The notes below the pieces were generated by a model. It made no database searches. It was not told where the DNA came from and saw only the letters and a program-made list of their open reading frames with translations. 64,000 nt of DNA, from assembly GCF_014200435.1 (NCBI RefSeq), contig NZ_JACHBR010000002.1:920501-984500 (forward strand), read 5' to 3'. Below, one piece after another: positions 18,353-30,653 of the stretch; the stretch's first letter is position 1; each line of letters starts with the position of its first letter. A program made the translations under genes and the position numbers. The DNA comes from Sphaerisporangium krabiense (lineage in GTDB: Bacteria > Actinomycetota > Actinomycetes > Streptosporangiales > Streptosporangiaceae).

Positions 18353-19083
18353 GCGAACCCACTCCGCCGCCGCGCGTCGAGGTCACCGTCGCCGCGCCTG
18401 TCGAGGAGGTCTGGGCGGCGCTGCGGGATCCGGAGCTGCTGCGGCGGTGGCACGGCTGGCACTACGAGGGTCTCGATGACGAGATCCGGCAGATCTACCT
18501 CGCCGACGTCACCGAGGACGCCGGCGCCCGCGTCCTGCGGCTGGGCGACGGTGATCGGTTCAGCCTGCACGGCGGGGAGGGCGGCACGGTGGTCCGCCTC
18601 ACCCGTGGTCCGATCGGCGTCAACCCCGACTGGGACGCCTACTACGACGACGTCACCCAGGGCTGGCGGGTGTTCCTGTGGCAGCTCCGCTTCGCCGTCG
18701 AACGGCACGGGCTCGCCCCGCGGCGCACCCTCCACCTGGAGGGCTCCCTGGACGTGCCGGGGTCCCCGGCCGAGGCGCTCGGGCTGGGGGAGGCCGCCGC
18801 TCTGCCGCCCGGCTCGTCGTACAAGGCGGAGAGCGCGGCGGGCGGCACGCTGAGCGGCGAGGTGTGGGCGTCGGGGGCGGACGGGCTGCTGATCACGGTG
18901 GACCAGTTCGGCGACGGCCTCGCCGTCCTGGCCCCCCAGCCTCGCACCACGTACCGCCCGGACGGCGGCACGCTGCTCCTGCTGACCGCCTATGACATGG
19001 GCGACGCCGCGTTCGCCGCCCTGGAGACGCGCTGGACGTCCTGGTGGGACGCGCACCGCCGCCCGGAGCCGACCCGCGGCTAG
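18349..19083 (+). CDS. SRPBCC/AHSA1-domain protein
   Basis: This 244-aa START/SRPBCC-fold protein opens with the family pattern VEVTVAAPVEEVWAALRDPELLRRWHGW. A second, weaker half follows with TLSGEVWASGADGLLITVDQF and ends ALETRWTSWWDAHR. Such proteins bind hydrophobic ligands in a deep pocket; the ligand is not predictable. Overlap with the ArsR-type gene (ATGA at 18349-18352) and a GGAGG just upstream show co-translation. ArsR plus AHSA1-type pairs are widespread in actinobacteria. Confidence 0.82.
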   Translation: MSEPTPPPRVEVTVAAPVEEVWAALRDPELLRRWHGWHYEGLDDEIRQIYLADVTEDAGARVLRLGDGDRFSLHGGEGGTVVRLTRGPIGVNPDWDAYYDDVTQGWRVFLWQLRFAVERHGLAPRRTLHLEGSLDVPGSPAEALGLGEAAALPPGSSYKAESAAGGTLSGEVWASGADGLLITVDQFGDGLAVLAPQPRTTYRPDGGTLLLLTAYDMGDAAFAALETRWTSWWDAHRRPEPTRG

Positions 19084-19113
19084 CACGGCCCGGGCCGGTG
19101 GGCGTGAGATGGG

Positions 19114-23806
<4,693 letters not shown>

Positions 23807-23868
23807 GAACGCCACGATATCGCCACACCTCACGGAATCACGACCCCTTACGGCGGCTGCGCAGGAGC

Positions 23869-23913
23869 CCGTAAGCGAGACAGCAAGATGCCGTAAACCC
23901 TCTGCTCCAGAGT
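23869..23913 (+). promoter_or_regulatory. SARP operator and promoter A (toward the FAD oxidase)
   Basis: Two direct repeats, CCGTAAGC (23869-23876) and CCGTAAAC (23891-23898), are 22 bp apart, with AGCAA between them (23882-23886). A -10 hexamer CAGAGT (23908-23913) begins 9 bp after the second repeat. This is the usual SARP geometry, in which the repeats replace a -35. The same arrangement, base for base at these elements, recurs at 27651-27607 on the other strand. Confidence 0.68.
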
Positions 23914-23953
23914 GAAACACAATAGGCCGCACATACGCGCGAAGGAGCCGCAG

Positions 23954-24136
23954 ATGGCCCTGCACGACGCCCGTCCTTCACGGCGGCGGGCTCCGTCCGC
24001 GCCGTACGGGCGCCCGGCGGGCCGTCCCGGCACGACCTTCCGCTCCGGCCGTAGAGAACGGCCCGCCTGCTCCGACTTCTCCGGTGAGGGCCGCCCGCAC
24101 GCAGGACGCTCTTCGATGGAACAGGGAAGGTTTTGA
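23954..24136 (+). CDS. possible 60-codon small basic protein ahead of the FAD oxidase
   Basis: An ATG at 23954 stands 6 nt behind a near-perfect GAAGGAG (23941-23947). It opens a 60-codon frame whose stop lies 1 nt before the FAD-oxidase start, so translation would be coupled. The product begins [19 protein letters not shown], is rich in Arg, Pro, Gly and Ser, has a single Cys and ends SSMEQGRF. G/C at third positions is somewhat lower than in neighbouring genes. No homologue is recognised. It could be a small effector, a leader or a precursor peptide, or it may only be the long leader of the oxidase mRNA. Confidence 0.35.
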   Translation: MALHDARPSRRRAPSAPYGRPAGRPGTTFRSGRRERPACSDFSGEGRPHAGRSSMEQGRF

Positions 24137-24137
24137 G

Positions 24138-25511
24138 ATGACCCAGCACGTACAGGAGCAGACGTACGGATACCCCGGGCTCGACGGCGCGGGCGCCGCC
24201 GCCCGGCTGCGGGGCCTCGGCTTCGAGGGCGCCGTGCACCTTCCAGGGGAGGACCCCTACGAGGAGAGGCGGCAGCCCCTGTTCGACACGATCGACCCCT
24301 ATCCCGCGATCGTGGCCGAGCCCTCGGGGCCCGCCGACGTCCGCGCCGCCGTGCTGACCGCCCGCGAGCACGACCTGCCGCTCGCCGTGCAGGCCACCGG
24401 GCACGGCACCCACGTCCCCGCGGACGGGGGCGTCCTGCTGCGGACCGACGGGCTCTCCTCCGTCGTGGTGGACCCGGCGGAGCGCGTCGCCCGGGTCGGC
24501 CCCGGCGCGCTGTGGGGCGACGTCATCGCCGCCGCCGCGCCGTTCGGCCTGGCGCCGCTCGCCGGCTCCTCGCCCGACGTCGGCGTGGTCGGGTACACCC
24601 TGGGCGGCGGCCTCGGGTGGCTCGGCCGCGCCTACGGCTTCGCCGCCGACAGCGTGGTGCGCGCCGAGGTCGTCACCGCCGACGGGGGGTTCGTCGCCGC
24701 GAGCCCCGACAGCCACGCGTCGCTGTTCTGGGCGCTGCGCGGCGGCGGCGCCAACTTCGGCGTCGTCACCCGGCTGGAGTTCCGCCTGTACCCGGCCGCC
24801 CAGGTCCACGCGGGCTTCGCCTACTACCCGATCGAGCGCGCGGCCGACGTCCTCACCCGCTACCGCGAGTGGATCGCCGACGCGCCGGACGCGCTCAGCA
24901 CCGCCGTCGTGCTGCGGCGCGTCCCCGACACCGACCTGTTCCCCGAGGCGGTCCGCGGCAGGCGCGTGGTCGTGCTCAAGGCGATGTACGCCGGCGCCTC
25001 CGAGGACGCCGAGCAGCACCTGCGCCCGCTGCGCGAGGCCGCCGGCCCGGCCCTGGTGGACGACATCCGGCCCACCACCTTCGCGGCGGCGGCCATGGGC
25101 GGCCAGCCCGCCCGCTTCCTCGACCTGTACCACGGGCTGCCCGACCCGGTCCTGCACGCGCTCGCGAACGCCGTCGAGGAGGACCCCGACTCGCCCGTGT
25201 CCGCCGTGGAGATCCGGCACTGGGGCGGCGCGATGGCCGACCCCGGCCCCGGCGCCGGTCCGGTGGGCCACCGCTCGGTCCCGCTGTCGGTCATCATCGA
25301 CGCCGACGTGCCCGAGCTCACCGCCACGCTCCGCCCGTACGGCACCGGCGGCTCGTTCCTGAACTTCCTCGACGACCCCGGCAACGTCCCCGCCGCCTAC
25401 ACCACGGCGGACTACCGGCGGCTGGCCGAGGTGAAGAGGGAGTACGACCCCGCCAACCTGTTCCGCCTGAACCACAACATCGCGCCGGCGCTGCCGGTGC
25501 GCGCCGGCTGA
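24138..25511 (+). CDS. FAD-binding oxidoreductase of the berberine-bridge (PCMH) type
   Basis: This 457-aa protein has an N-terminal FAD-binding PCMH domain: PAIVAEPSGPADVRAAVLTAREH, LAVQATGHGTHVPADGG, RVARVGPGALWGDVI, and VGYTLGGGLGWLGRAYGFAADSV. The substrate domain and a C-terminal BBE segment (YDPANLFRLNHNIAP) follow. The cysteine that gives bicovalent flavin attachment in plant BBE is not visible (LAGSSPDVGVVGY in that region). Such enzymes carry out two-electron oxidations, often tailoring natural products. ATG 24138 follows GGGAAGG (24124-24130). It is driven by SARP promoter A and ends in a strong terminator. Confidence 0.88.
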   Translation: MTQHVQEQTYGYPGLDGAGAAARLRGLGFEGAVHLPGEDPYEERRQPLFDTIDPYPAIVAEPSGPADVRAAVLTAREHDLPLAVQATGHGTHVPADGGVLLRTDGLSSVVVDPAERVARVGPGALWGDVIAAAAPFGLAPLAGSSPDVGVVGYTLGGGLGWLGRAYGFAADSVVRAEVVTADGGFVAASPDSHASLFWALRGGGANFGVVTRLEFRLYPAAQVHAGFAYYPIERAADVLTRYREWIADAPDALSTAVVLRRVPDTDLFPEAVRGRRVVVLKAMYAGASEDAEQHLRPLREAAGPALVDDIRPTTFAAAAMGGQPARFLDLYHGLPDPVLHALANAVEEDPDSPVSAVEIRHWGGAMADPGPGAGPVGHRSVPLSVIIDADVPELTATLRPYGTGGSFLNFLDDPGNVPAAYTTADYRRLAEVKREYDPANLFRLNHNIAPALPVRAG

Positions 25512-25525
25512 CCCGCCGCACACCA

Positions 25526-25553
25526 GGGGCCCGGGCGACACCGCCCGGGCCCC
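25526..25553 (+). terminator. terminator of the FAD oxidase gene
   Basis: A perfect 12-bp stem (GGGGCCCGGGCG at 25526-25537 with CGCCCGGGCCCC at 25542-25553) closes on an ACAC loop, 14 bp after the stop codon. A short pyrimidine run, TCTTC, follows. It is the first of four hairpins in this gene-free stretch. Confidence 0.8.
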
Positions 25554-25629
25554 TCTTCGCGTGCCGCCCCGGCCTGCGGGGCGGTTCTCGTGCCTTCCCG
25601 GTCGTGCCCGTTCCCGGTGTGCCCCGGAA

Positions 25630-25692
25630 CGGCGCACGGCCTCCGGGGCGCACCGGCGATCAGGGAGGGTGCGCCCCGGAGGCCGTGCGCCG
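25630..25692. repeat. 25-bp perfect inverted repeat in the convergent spacer
   Basis: Arms 25630-25654 and 25668-25692 are exact reverse complements and enclose a 13-bp loop. At 25 bp the stem is far longer than a terminator needs. It lies between two convergent genes and is symmetric, so it could act on transcripts from either side. Confidence 0.7.
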
Positions 25693-25731
25693 GGAGCGGC
25701 GCCGTGATCTCCGGAAGGGGGGGACGACGGA

Positions 25732-25770
25732 GCCAGGCCGGGTCCGGATTCAGGTCGGACCCGGCCTGGC
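25732..25770. terminator. twin hairpin 1 of the convergent spacer
   Basis: Arms GCCAGGCCGGGTCCG (25732-25746) and CGGACCCGGCCTGGC (25756-25770) pair perfectly over 15 bp around a 9-nt loop, GATTCAGGT. The next hairpin has almost the same loop, so the two look duplicated. Confidence 0.65.
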
Positions 25771-25790
25771 GGCTCGGGGGAGGGGAACGG

Positions 25791-25829
25791 GGCCGGCCAG
25801 GCCCGGGTTCAGGACGGGCCTGGCCGGCC
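25791..25829. terminator. twin hairpin 2, next to the serine hydrolase stop
   Basis: Arms GGCCGGCCAGGCCCG (25791-25805) and CGGGCCTGGCCGGCC (25815-25829) pair perfectly over 15 bp around the loop GGTTCAGGA. It begins 14 bp past the hydrolase stop on the minus strand and is that gene's likely terminator. Centre-to-centre distance from hairpin 1 is 59 bp. Confidence 0.7.
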
Positions 25830-25843
25830 GGCTCAGGGCCCGG

Positions 25844-26950
25844 TCAGGTGAGGTGCTTGGTGACCAGGGCGGAGATCGGGGCGATGTTGGTGTAGTCGCC
25901 GGGGGTGAAGCGGGTCTTGGTGACGGCGAAGGCGATGTCGTTGGTCAGGTCGACGTCGGCGACGCTGCCGCCGGCGCCGGGCCAGCCGATGATGGTGGCC
26001 TCGGCGGGGGCGTCGGGGACGGGGCGGCCGATGGAGTAGCCCAGGGCGTATTGGGTGGGCATGCCGAAGATCTGGTCGGTGTCGGCGACGGCGACCTGGG
26101 AGATCTCCTTGAGGCGCTGGTCGGAGACCAGGGTGGTGCCTTCGATGTGGCCGGCCAGGGCGGCATACACCTTGGCGACGCCGCGGGCGGTCATGGTGCC
26201 GCCGGCGGGGATGTCGGCGGCCAGGTAGTCGTCGCGGTTGCACAGTTCGGCCGACAGTTGGACGGCGGGGGGTGCGATCTTGAAGAAGGTGGGCATCATG
26301 GCGCGCAGTTGTTCGAGGTCCATCTGGGGGCCGACCTGCTCCAGGCGGGCGACGCGGGAGAGTTCTTCGGTGGGGACGCCGAGGTAGATCTCGCGCTGGA
26401 GGCCCAGGGGGGTGGCGATCTTGTCGTGCAGGACTTTGGAGATGGGGTCGCCGGTGGCGCGGCGGACGATCTCGCCGAGGATGTAGCCGAAGGTCTGGGG
26501 GTGGTAGCCGACCTTGGTGCCGGGTTCCCACCAGGGCTGGGTGTCGGCGATGGCGGCGGTGATCTTGTCCCAGTCGAGCAGGTCTTCGGCGGTGGAGTCC
26601 TCCGGGACGCCGGGGACGCCGACGGTGAAGGCCAGGGCGTGGCGGATGGTGGCGTCCTGCTTGCCGTGGGCGGCGAACTCGGGCCAGATCTGGGCGATGG
26701 GGGTGTCGTAGTCCAGGACGCCTTGTTCGGCCAGGACGTGGATGAGGGTGCTGGTGAGGGACTTGCCGGTGGAGGCGACGTAGACGGGGGTGTCGCTGGT
26801 GAGGGGGCGGTCGGTGGCGGGGTCGGTGCCGGCCACGGCGTCCACGACCAGGTCGCCGTCCTTGTACACGGCGACCTGCAGGCCCCGCTCGGCTCCGGAC
26901 TCGACCAGCTCGTCGATGGTCTTCTGCACTTCCTGCTGGAGATCGCTCAT
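25844..26950 (-). CDS. serine hydrolase of the beta-lactamase/EstB family
   Basis: This 368-aa protein has the SxxK nucleophile motif S60-T-G-K in YVASTGKSLTS. It has a Tyr at residue 149 (GYHPQTFGYILGEIV) in place of the YxN motif, and a late GWPGAGG box in place of KTG. This pattern is typical of EstB-like esterases and D-aminopeptidase relatives rather than true beta-lactamases. No signal peptide is seen, so it is probably cytoplasmic. ATG 26950 follows AGGAAG. Codons end almost uniformly in C, suggesting strong expression. It lies 29 bp behind the FMN reductase and shares SARP promoter B. Confidence 0.85.
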   Translation of the reverse strand: MSDLQQEVQKTIDELVESGAERGLQVAVYKDGDLVVDAVAGTDPATDRPLTSDTPVYVASTGKSLTSTLIHVLAEQGVLDYDTPIAQIWPEFAAHGKQDATIRHALAFTVGVPGVPEDSTAEDLLDWDKITAAIADTQPWWEPGTKVGYHPQTFGYILGEIVRRATGDPISKVLHDKIATPLGLQREIYLGVPTEELSRVARLEQVGPQMDLEQLRAMMPTFFKIAPPAVQLSAELCNRDDYLAADIPAGGTMTARGVAKVYAALAGHIEGTTLVSDQRLKEISQVAVADTDQIFGMPTQYALGYSIGRPVPDAPAEATIIGWPGAGGSVADVDLTNDIAFAVTKTRFTPGDYTNIAPISALVTKHLT

Positions 26951-26979
26951 ATCCGCTTCCTGTCGCTCTCGATGTGCTC

Positions 26980-27567
26980 TCAGGTGGTGTACGGACGCGC
27001 GGCCCGCGCGTCGCGCAGGGCGTGCGCCCACCACGCCAGCTGGTCGAGCGTGGTCTTGATGGCGCTGTTGCACTCGGCGCCGGGCCTCGGCCAGCTCCCG
27101 TCCGCGGCGAACAGCTCCCAGTAGCAGGGCAGGCTGATCACGTTGCGGATCGGGACGGCGTGCAGCTCGGTGAAGACCTGGCGCAACTGGGCGACGGCGT
27201 GCAGGCCGCCCGATTCCCTGCCGTAGGAGACGAAGGTGACGGGCTTGGCCTTCCACTCCTCGTAGTACCAGTCGATGGCGGTCTTCAACGGCGCCGGGAA
27301 ACTCTGGTTGTACTCGGGGGTGACGATGACGAACGCGTCGGCGGCGGCGAGGCGCGGCGCCAGGGCGCGCACCTGCGGGGGCAGGGGCTCGTCCTGGTCG
27401 GTGAGGACCTCCGGCAGCCGGGTCTCCGCCAGGTCGATCAGGTCGACGTCCAGGTCGCCCCGCCGGACGGCCCGGGCGCTGAACCAGCGGGCCACGGTGG
27501 GGCCGAACCTGCCGTTACGGGTGCTGCCGATGATGACGGCCACCCGCAACCTGTGGCTCTCCGGCAT
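26980..27567 (-). CDS. NADPH-dependent FMN reductase family protein
   Basis: This 195-aa flavodoxin-fold protein has the FMN phosphate loop GSTRNGRFGP near residues 14-23, the ITPEYN-type motif (VIVTPEYNQSFPAPLKTAIDW) and SYGRESGGLHAV. Family members reduce FMN or quinones with NAD(P)H. The ATG at 27567 has AGGAGG 6 nt upstream. It is the first gene after SARP promoter B and is followed by the serine hydrolase. It might supply reduced flavin or recycle quinone for the FAD oxidase under the same regulator; that link is inference from the shared operator. Confidence 0.88.
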   Translation of the reverse strand: MPESHRLRVAVIIGSTRNGRFGPTVARWFSARAVRRGDLDVDLIDLAETRLPEVLTDQDEPLPPQVRALAPRLAAADAFVIVTPEYNQSFPAPLKTAIDWYYEEWKAKPVTFVSYGRESGGLHAVAQLRQVFTELHAVPIRNVISLPCYWELFAADGSWPRPGAECNSAIKTTLDQLAWWAHALRDARAARPYTT

Positions 27568-27606
27568 CTCCGCCTCCTGATCGTTCGCGTTCGCGTCGAC
27601 GTCCTC

Positions 27607-27651
27607 ACTGTGCCGGGCCGCGTTTACGGTTTGTTGCTCACCGGCTTACGG
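27607..27651 (-). promoter_or_regulatory. SARP operator and promoter B (toward the FMN reductase)
   Basis: Reading on the minus strand, CCGTAAGC (27651-27644) and CCGTAAAC (27629-27622) are 22 bp apart with AGCAA (27638-27634) between. The -10 hexamer CACAGT (27612-27607) begins 9 bp after the second repeat. All elements and spacings match promoter A, and the FMN reductase start lies 40 bp further on. Confidence 0.68.
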
Positions 27652-27820
27652 CCGCCTGCGCGCACCGCGCCACGGCCGCCGCGTCAAGGCCGCGTCGGTT
27701 CTTCCTCCGCGGGCGTCAGGGGCGCGTCAAGGGCGCGGTTCACCCCGCTTTTCCCGGCATAACGTGACGTCGCAGGCGGTCCGCGCCGCCTCGTGAAGCC
27801 CGTTTCCTGGGAGGAAGATC

Positions 27821-28126
27821 GTGAGAAGCGAGACCGATCCGCTGCTGGTGGTCCCGGTCCGGGGGAGCTCCGTCGTGTCGCTGCGCCTGTTCCGCACCGC
27901 GGCGGGGAAGAAGACGGCGGTCGCGTTCTCCTCGCCCTTGGCGCTGGCGAAGGTGCTCGGCGCCGGCCACGGCTGGATACGCATCAGCGAGCCCGCCCTG
28001 CGGCGCATGCTCGCCGACCTGGACGTCACCGGCATCGTGCTCGACCCGGCGGGCACCCTGCCCGCCCGCACGCCCGCCCGCGCGCCCGAGCGGCGCCCCG
28101 CCGTCCGTCGCGTGAGGGCCGCCTGA
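27821..28126 (+). CDS. SAV_915-family protein
   Basis: This 101-aa protein is of unknown function. Its layout matches the actinomycete SAV_915/SseB-like family: PLLVVPVRG, SLRLFRTAAGKKTAVAFSSP, LAKVLGAGHGWIRISEPALRRML and TGIVLDPA. The Arg/Pro-rich tail after residue 80 is disordered in appearance. The GTG at 27821 follows GGGAGGAAG (27809-27817). In streptomycetes these small proteins often accompany regulators; here it stands alone, converging with the DJ-1 gene. Confidence 0.75.
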   Translation: MRSETDPLLVVPVRGSSVVSLRLFRTAAGKKTAVAFSSPLALAKVLGAGHGWIRISEPALRRMLADLDVTGIVLDPAGTLPARTPARAPERRPAVRRVRAA

Positions 28127-28197
28127 TGTGCGTCCTCGCCCAGAGCCTCGCCGCCGAGCCCGGCGAGCCCGCCGAGCCCGGCGACGGCGCGCCGGGG

Positions 28198-28758
28198 TCA
28201 GGCCGGGGAGGCGACCTTGAGGATCTTGAGGAACTCGCGCATCCACGCGGGGTGGTCCGGCCAGGCCCTGCCGGTGACCAGGTTGCGGTCGATGTGCGCC
28301 TCGCTGTCCACCCACGTCCCGCCGGCCACCTCGACGTCGGGGGCGCAGGCCGGGTAGGCGCTGGACGACCTGCCGCGCAGCACGTCCGCGGCGGCGAGGA
28401 TCAGGGGGCCGTGGCACAGCGCGGCGATGGGCAGGTCCCGCTCGGCGAAGTGCCGCACGATGCGGCGCACGTCGGCGTCGTTCCTGATGTACTCCGGCGC
28501 CCGCCCGCCGGGGATCACCAGCGCCGTGTAGCCCGACGGATCGACGTCGGCGAAGGCGAGGTCGGCGGGCCATGAGTGGCCGGGCTTCTCGGTATAGGTG
28601 TCGAAGCCGTCCTCGAAGTCGTGCACCACGAACCTGAGCTTCTTGACGCTCGGCGCCGCGATGTCGACCTCGTACCCTTCCTCCAGCAGTCGCTGGTAGG
28701 GGTACATGACCTCCAAGTCCTCGGCCGCGTCCCCGGTGATGATCAGCACCTTCGCCAT
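28198..28758 (-). CDS. DJ-1/PfpI family protein
   Basis: This 186-aa protein has the DJ-1/PfpI flavodoxin-like fold: KVLIITGDAAEDLEVMYPYQRLLEEGY, ALVIPGGRAPEYIR, and the nucleophile-elbow cysteine in IAALCHGPLILAAADVLRGR. Members act as proteases, glyoxalases/deglycases or chaperones, and the sequence does not settle which. ATG 28758 follows GAGGGGG and starts exactly at the family's first strand, so a longer open frame to 28953 is not used. It is monocistronic, converging with the SAV_915 gene. Confidence 0.88.
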   Translation of the reverse strand: MAKVLIITGDAAEDLEVMYPYQRLLEEGYEVDIAAPSVKKLRFVVHDFEDGFDTYTEKPGHSWPADLAFADVDPSGYTALVIPGGRAPEYIRNDADVRRIVRHFAERDLPIAALCHGPLILAAADVLRGRSSSAYPACAPDVEVAGGTWVDSEAHIDRNLVTGRAWPDHPAWMREFLKILKVASPA

Positions 28759-29010
28759 CACGAACCCCCTCGCCCGGCACGTGCGTCCTTCACCCCGATC
28801 GTGCTGGGCGGCACCTGCGAGGTCAAGCGTCCGCGCTCCGGTAGCGCCCCCGGCCGGGCGTCCTCCGGCCTCCGCGGGAAGCATCCACGCGGAACCTATC
28901 GGGAATCTACTGCGAGACCCGCGATATACGCGCGTTCGCGACTCGTCGAACAATGGGGCGGCGTGGTGAGAGCCGTTTCGGCAAGCACTCCGCGTAATGA
29001 GGCTTCCAGG

Positions 29011-29676
29011 TCATTCGCCAGGCCTGGCCGTCCACGTCGTGAATGCGATCACCAGCTCCGCGGTCTCGGAATTCCGCGCGACCACACGTACCAGGGAGAG
29101 GCGCTTCTCGTCGGTGGTGACGCAGAACCGGGAGCCGGGACCGAGGCGGTCAAGAGGGATCTCCGTGAGGTGGTCCCCTTCGCGGGCCAGGGCCGCGGCG
29201 CACGCGGCATAGGTGGTGGCGCGGGTGAGCGTGTAGCTCACCTTGGGGTCGGCGCCGTGGATCGAGTCGTCCTCCAGGATGATCTCGGCCGGTCCGCCGT
29301 CCCGGGCCGGGCCGACCTGGAGGGACGCACGGCCATGCCCCGGGTGGCCGGTGTCCAGGTCCACCTTGTCGCGGTCGTTGGTGGAGATCCATGAGGAAGC
29401 GTGCAACGTGTAGGAATTGCGGCTCACCTTGACGGCGGGCGACGGTGACGGGCCGGCGGAGGAGGCGTTCGGGGCCGCCGCCGGCTCGGAGAGATCCCGC
29501 GCGAGCGTCACGCCCGCGAAGACGGTACTGATCAGGCCCGCGAGCCAGCCGATTCGTTCGATCCAGGTCCACACCGCGGTCGAGTCCGGCATTTTCCGCC
29601 GGCGGAGCATTCTGATCAGCAAAGTACCTATAAAAGCGACAACCGTCACGAGTCCGGATATCCATATCGTGAGCAT
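29011..29676 (-). CDS. hypothetical membrane-anchored protein
   Basis: The 221-aa product has two hydrophobic segments, residues about 1-22 (MLTIWISGLVTVVAFIGTLL) and about 42-60 (IGWLAGLISTVFAGVTLA). A Ser/Pro/Ala linker and a soluble domain of about 140 residues follow. That domain contains SYTLHASSWISTNDRDKVDL, ITL-rich strands and a VVARNSETAELVIAFTTW end. It is not a family I recognise. The late domain looks beta-rich and may be extracellular. ATG 29676 is preferred for its GAGGGA ribosome site; ATG 29694 is an alternative. Third positions carry more A/T than in neighbouring genes. Confidence 0.65.
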   Translation of the reverse strand: MLTIWISGLVTVVAFIGTLLIRMLRRRKMPDSTAVWTWIERIGWLAGLISTVFAGVTLARDLSEPAAAPNASSAGPSPSPAVKVSRNSYTLHASSWISTNDRDKVDLDTGHPGHGRASLQVGPARDGGPAEIILEDDSIHGADPKVSYTLTRATTYAACAAALAREGDHLTEIPLDRLGPGSRFCVTTDEKRLSLVRVVARNSETAELVIAFTTWTARPGE

Positions 29677-29860
29677 GAGTCCCTCGCAATGCACGGCGAA
29701 CTGGGCAGCTCATCATGCCGAATCGATCATGCGAAAGTGCGCGTCTCGGAGGAATATCGCTGCAGTAGGCCGACTGTCGCTTTTCCGGCTTGATGGAGGG
29801 AATGGGTGGTCTGTGGAGCGGCGTCCAAGGTCGGCCGTGACGCCGGTCGGGCGTGCCGAG

Positions 29861-29896
29861 GGAAAGAAAAACCCCCAGGTCCATGACCTGGGGGTT
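29861..29896 (-). terminator. intrinsic terminator of the tRNA operon
   Basis: On the minus strand, AACCCCCAGGTC and GACCTGGGGGTT (12-bp perfect stem, 3-nt loop) are followed by TTTTCTTTCC. This is a textbook U-tract terminator just downstream of tRNA-Val. Confidence 0.9.
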
Positions 29897-29900
29897 GAGA

Positions 29901-29975
29901 TGGTGGGCGATACTGGGATTGAACCAGTGGCCTCTACCGTGTCAAGGTAGCGCTCTCCCACTGAGCTAATCGCCC
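29901..29975 (-). tRNA. tRNA-Val (anticodon GAC)
   Basis: The cloverleaf begins GGGCGATTAGCTCAGTGGGAG. The anticodon loop TTGACAC gives GAC, the T arm contains GGTTCAATCC, and the acceptor closes as CGCCC with an encoded CCA (29903-29901). It is the last gene of the four-tRNA operon. Confidence 0.96.
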
Positions 29976-29991
29976 TCGAATGAGGATTCAG

Positions 29992-30064
29992 AGCGGACGA
30001 CGGGATTCGAACCCGCGACCCTCACCTTGGCAAGGTGATGCTCTACCAGCTGAGCCACGTCCGC
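29992..30064 (-). tRNA. tRNA-Gly (anticodon GCC), copy 2
   Basis: A 73-nt cloverleaf with acceptor GCGGACG/CGTCCGC, D arm GCTCAGCTGGTAGAGC, anticodon loop TTGCCAA (GCC) and T loop GGTTCGAATCC. CCA is not encoded. It is identical to the copy at 30223-30295. Confidence 0.96.
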
Positions 30065-30140
30065 GCGATCACCAGGGCCTTGTGGGCCCCTGCGACGCCT
30101 GTCTCACTTTACCGGATCCCGGCGGTGCGAGATCCCGTCG

Positions 30141-30211
30141 AGGTGGAGACGGGATTTGAACCCGTGTACGCGGCTTTGCAGGCCGCTGCCTCGCCTCTCG
30201 GCCACTCCACC
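30141..30211 (-). tRNA. tRNA-Cys (anticodon GCA)
   Basis: A 71-nt cloverleaf with acceptor GGTGGAG/CTCCACC, anticodon loop CTGCAAA (GCA) and T arm GGGTTCAAATCCC. CCA is not encoded. It lies between the two tRNA-Gly genes. Confidence 0.96.
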
Positions 30212-30222
30212 AGGATCTTCCG

Positions 30223-30295
30223 AGCGGACGACGGGATTCGAACCCGCGACCCTCACCTTGGCAAGGTGATGCTCTACCAGCTGAGCCACGTCCGC
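30223..30295 (-). tRNA. tRNA-Gly (anticodon GCC), copy 1
   Basis: Identical in sequence to the tRNA-Gly at 29992-30064. It is the first gene of the operon. A TAGAGT hexamer at 30332-30327 on the minus strand is a good -10 candidate for the whole Gly-Cys-Gly-Val transcript. Confidence 0.96.
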
Positions 30296-30653
30296 GTGGG
30301 CCCGGGGTGACCCCGGCCACGCGAAAACTCTAGCGCGTCCGGAGACCTGGTGTGCGCAGTCCGGCGGGCGAGCCGCCGCGGAAGGGCGGAAGATCGGGTT
30401 CCGTCCGGGCGTCGCGGGGCGTCATCCGGGCGCGTGGCACGTGTGAGGGGTGAAGTTCGGGGAAGGGGCGGTCCGGGCGCGTGGTCACGCGGCTGCCGGG
30501 TACTGGGCGTCCATGGTGACGCCGGAAGAAGACCGCTCTCCCTGTCCATTGCCTGTCCCATGCCGGAGGGCGAGCGCTTCTAGTGCGTATCCTTGCCCGA
30601 AATCGGGCAGAAATCTTGGCGTGTCATCTCTTTCCTGCGTAAAGTCCTGGCCT
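30296..30653. other. 358-bp divergent regulatory region between tRNAs and the glmS operon
   Basis: No gene is supported here. The left end holds the tRNA operon -10 (TAGAGT, 30332-30327, minus strand). The right end holds the palindrome GCCCGA-AA-TCGGGC (30595-30608) and the promoter of the small gene before glmS. The middle (about 30340-30590) shows nothing recognisable. Confidence 0.5.
30616..30645 (+). promoter_or_regulatory. promoter of the small gene-glmS operon
   Basis: TTGGCG (30616-30621) and TAAAGT (30640-30645) are 18 bp apart. The hexamer ends 8 nt before the ATG at 30654, and no ribosome site lies between, so the transcript is probably leaderless. Confidence 0.5.

Noticed and set aside
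25844-26950. antibiotic-resistance beta-lactamase
   Set aside because: Motifs fit EstB-like esterases (SxxK, lone Tyr, no KTG) and there is no secretion signal.
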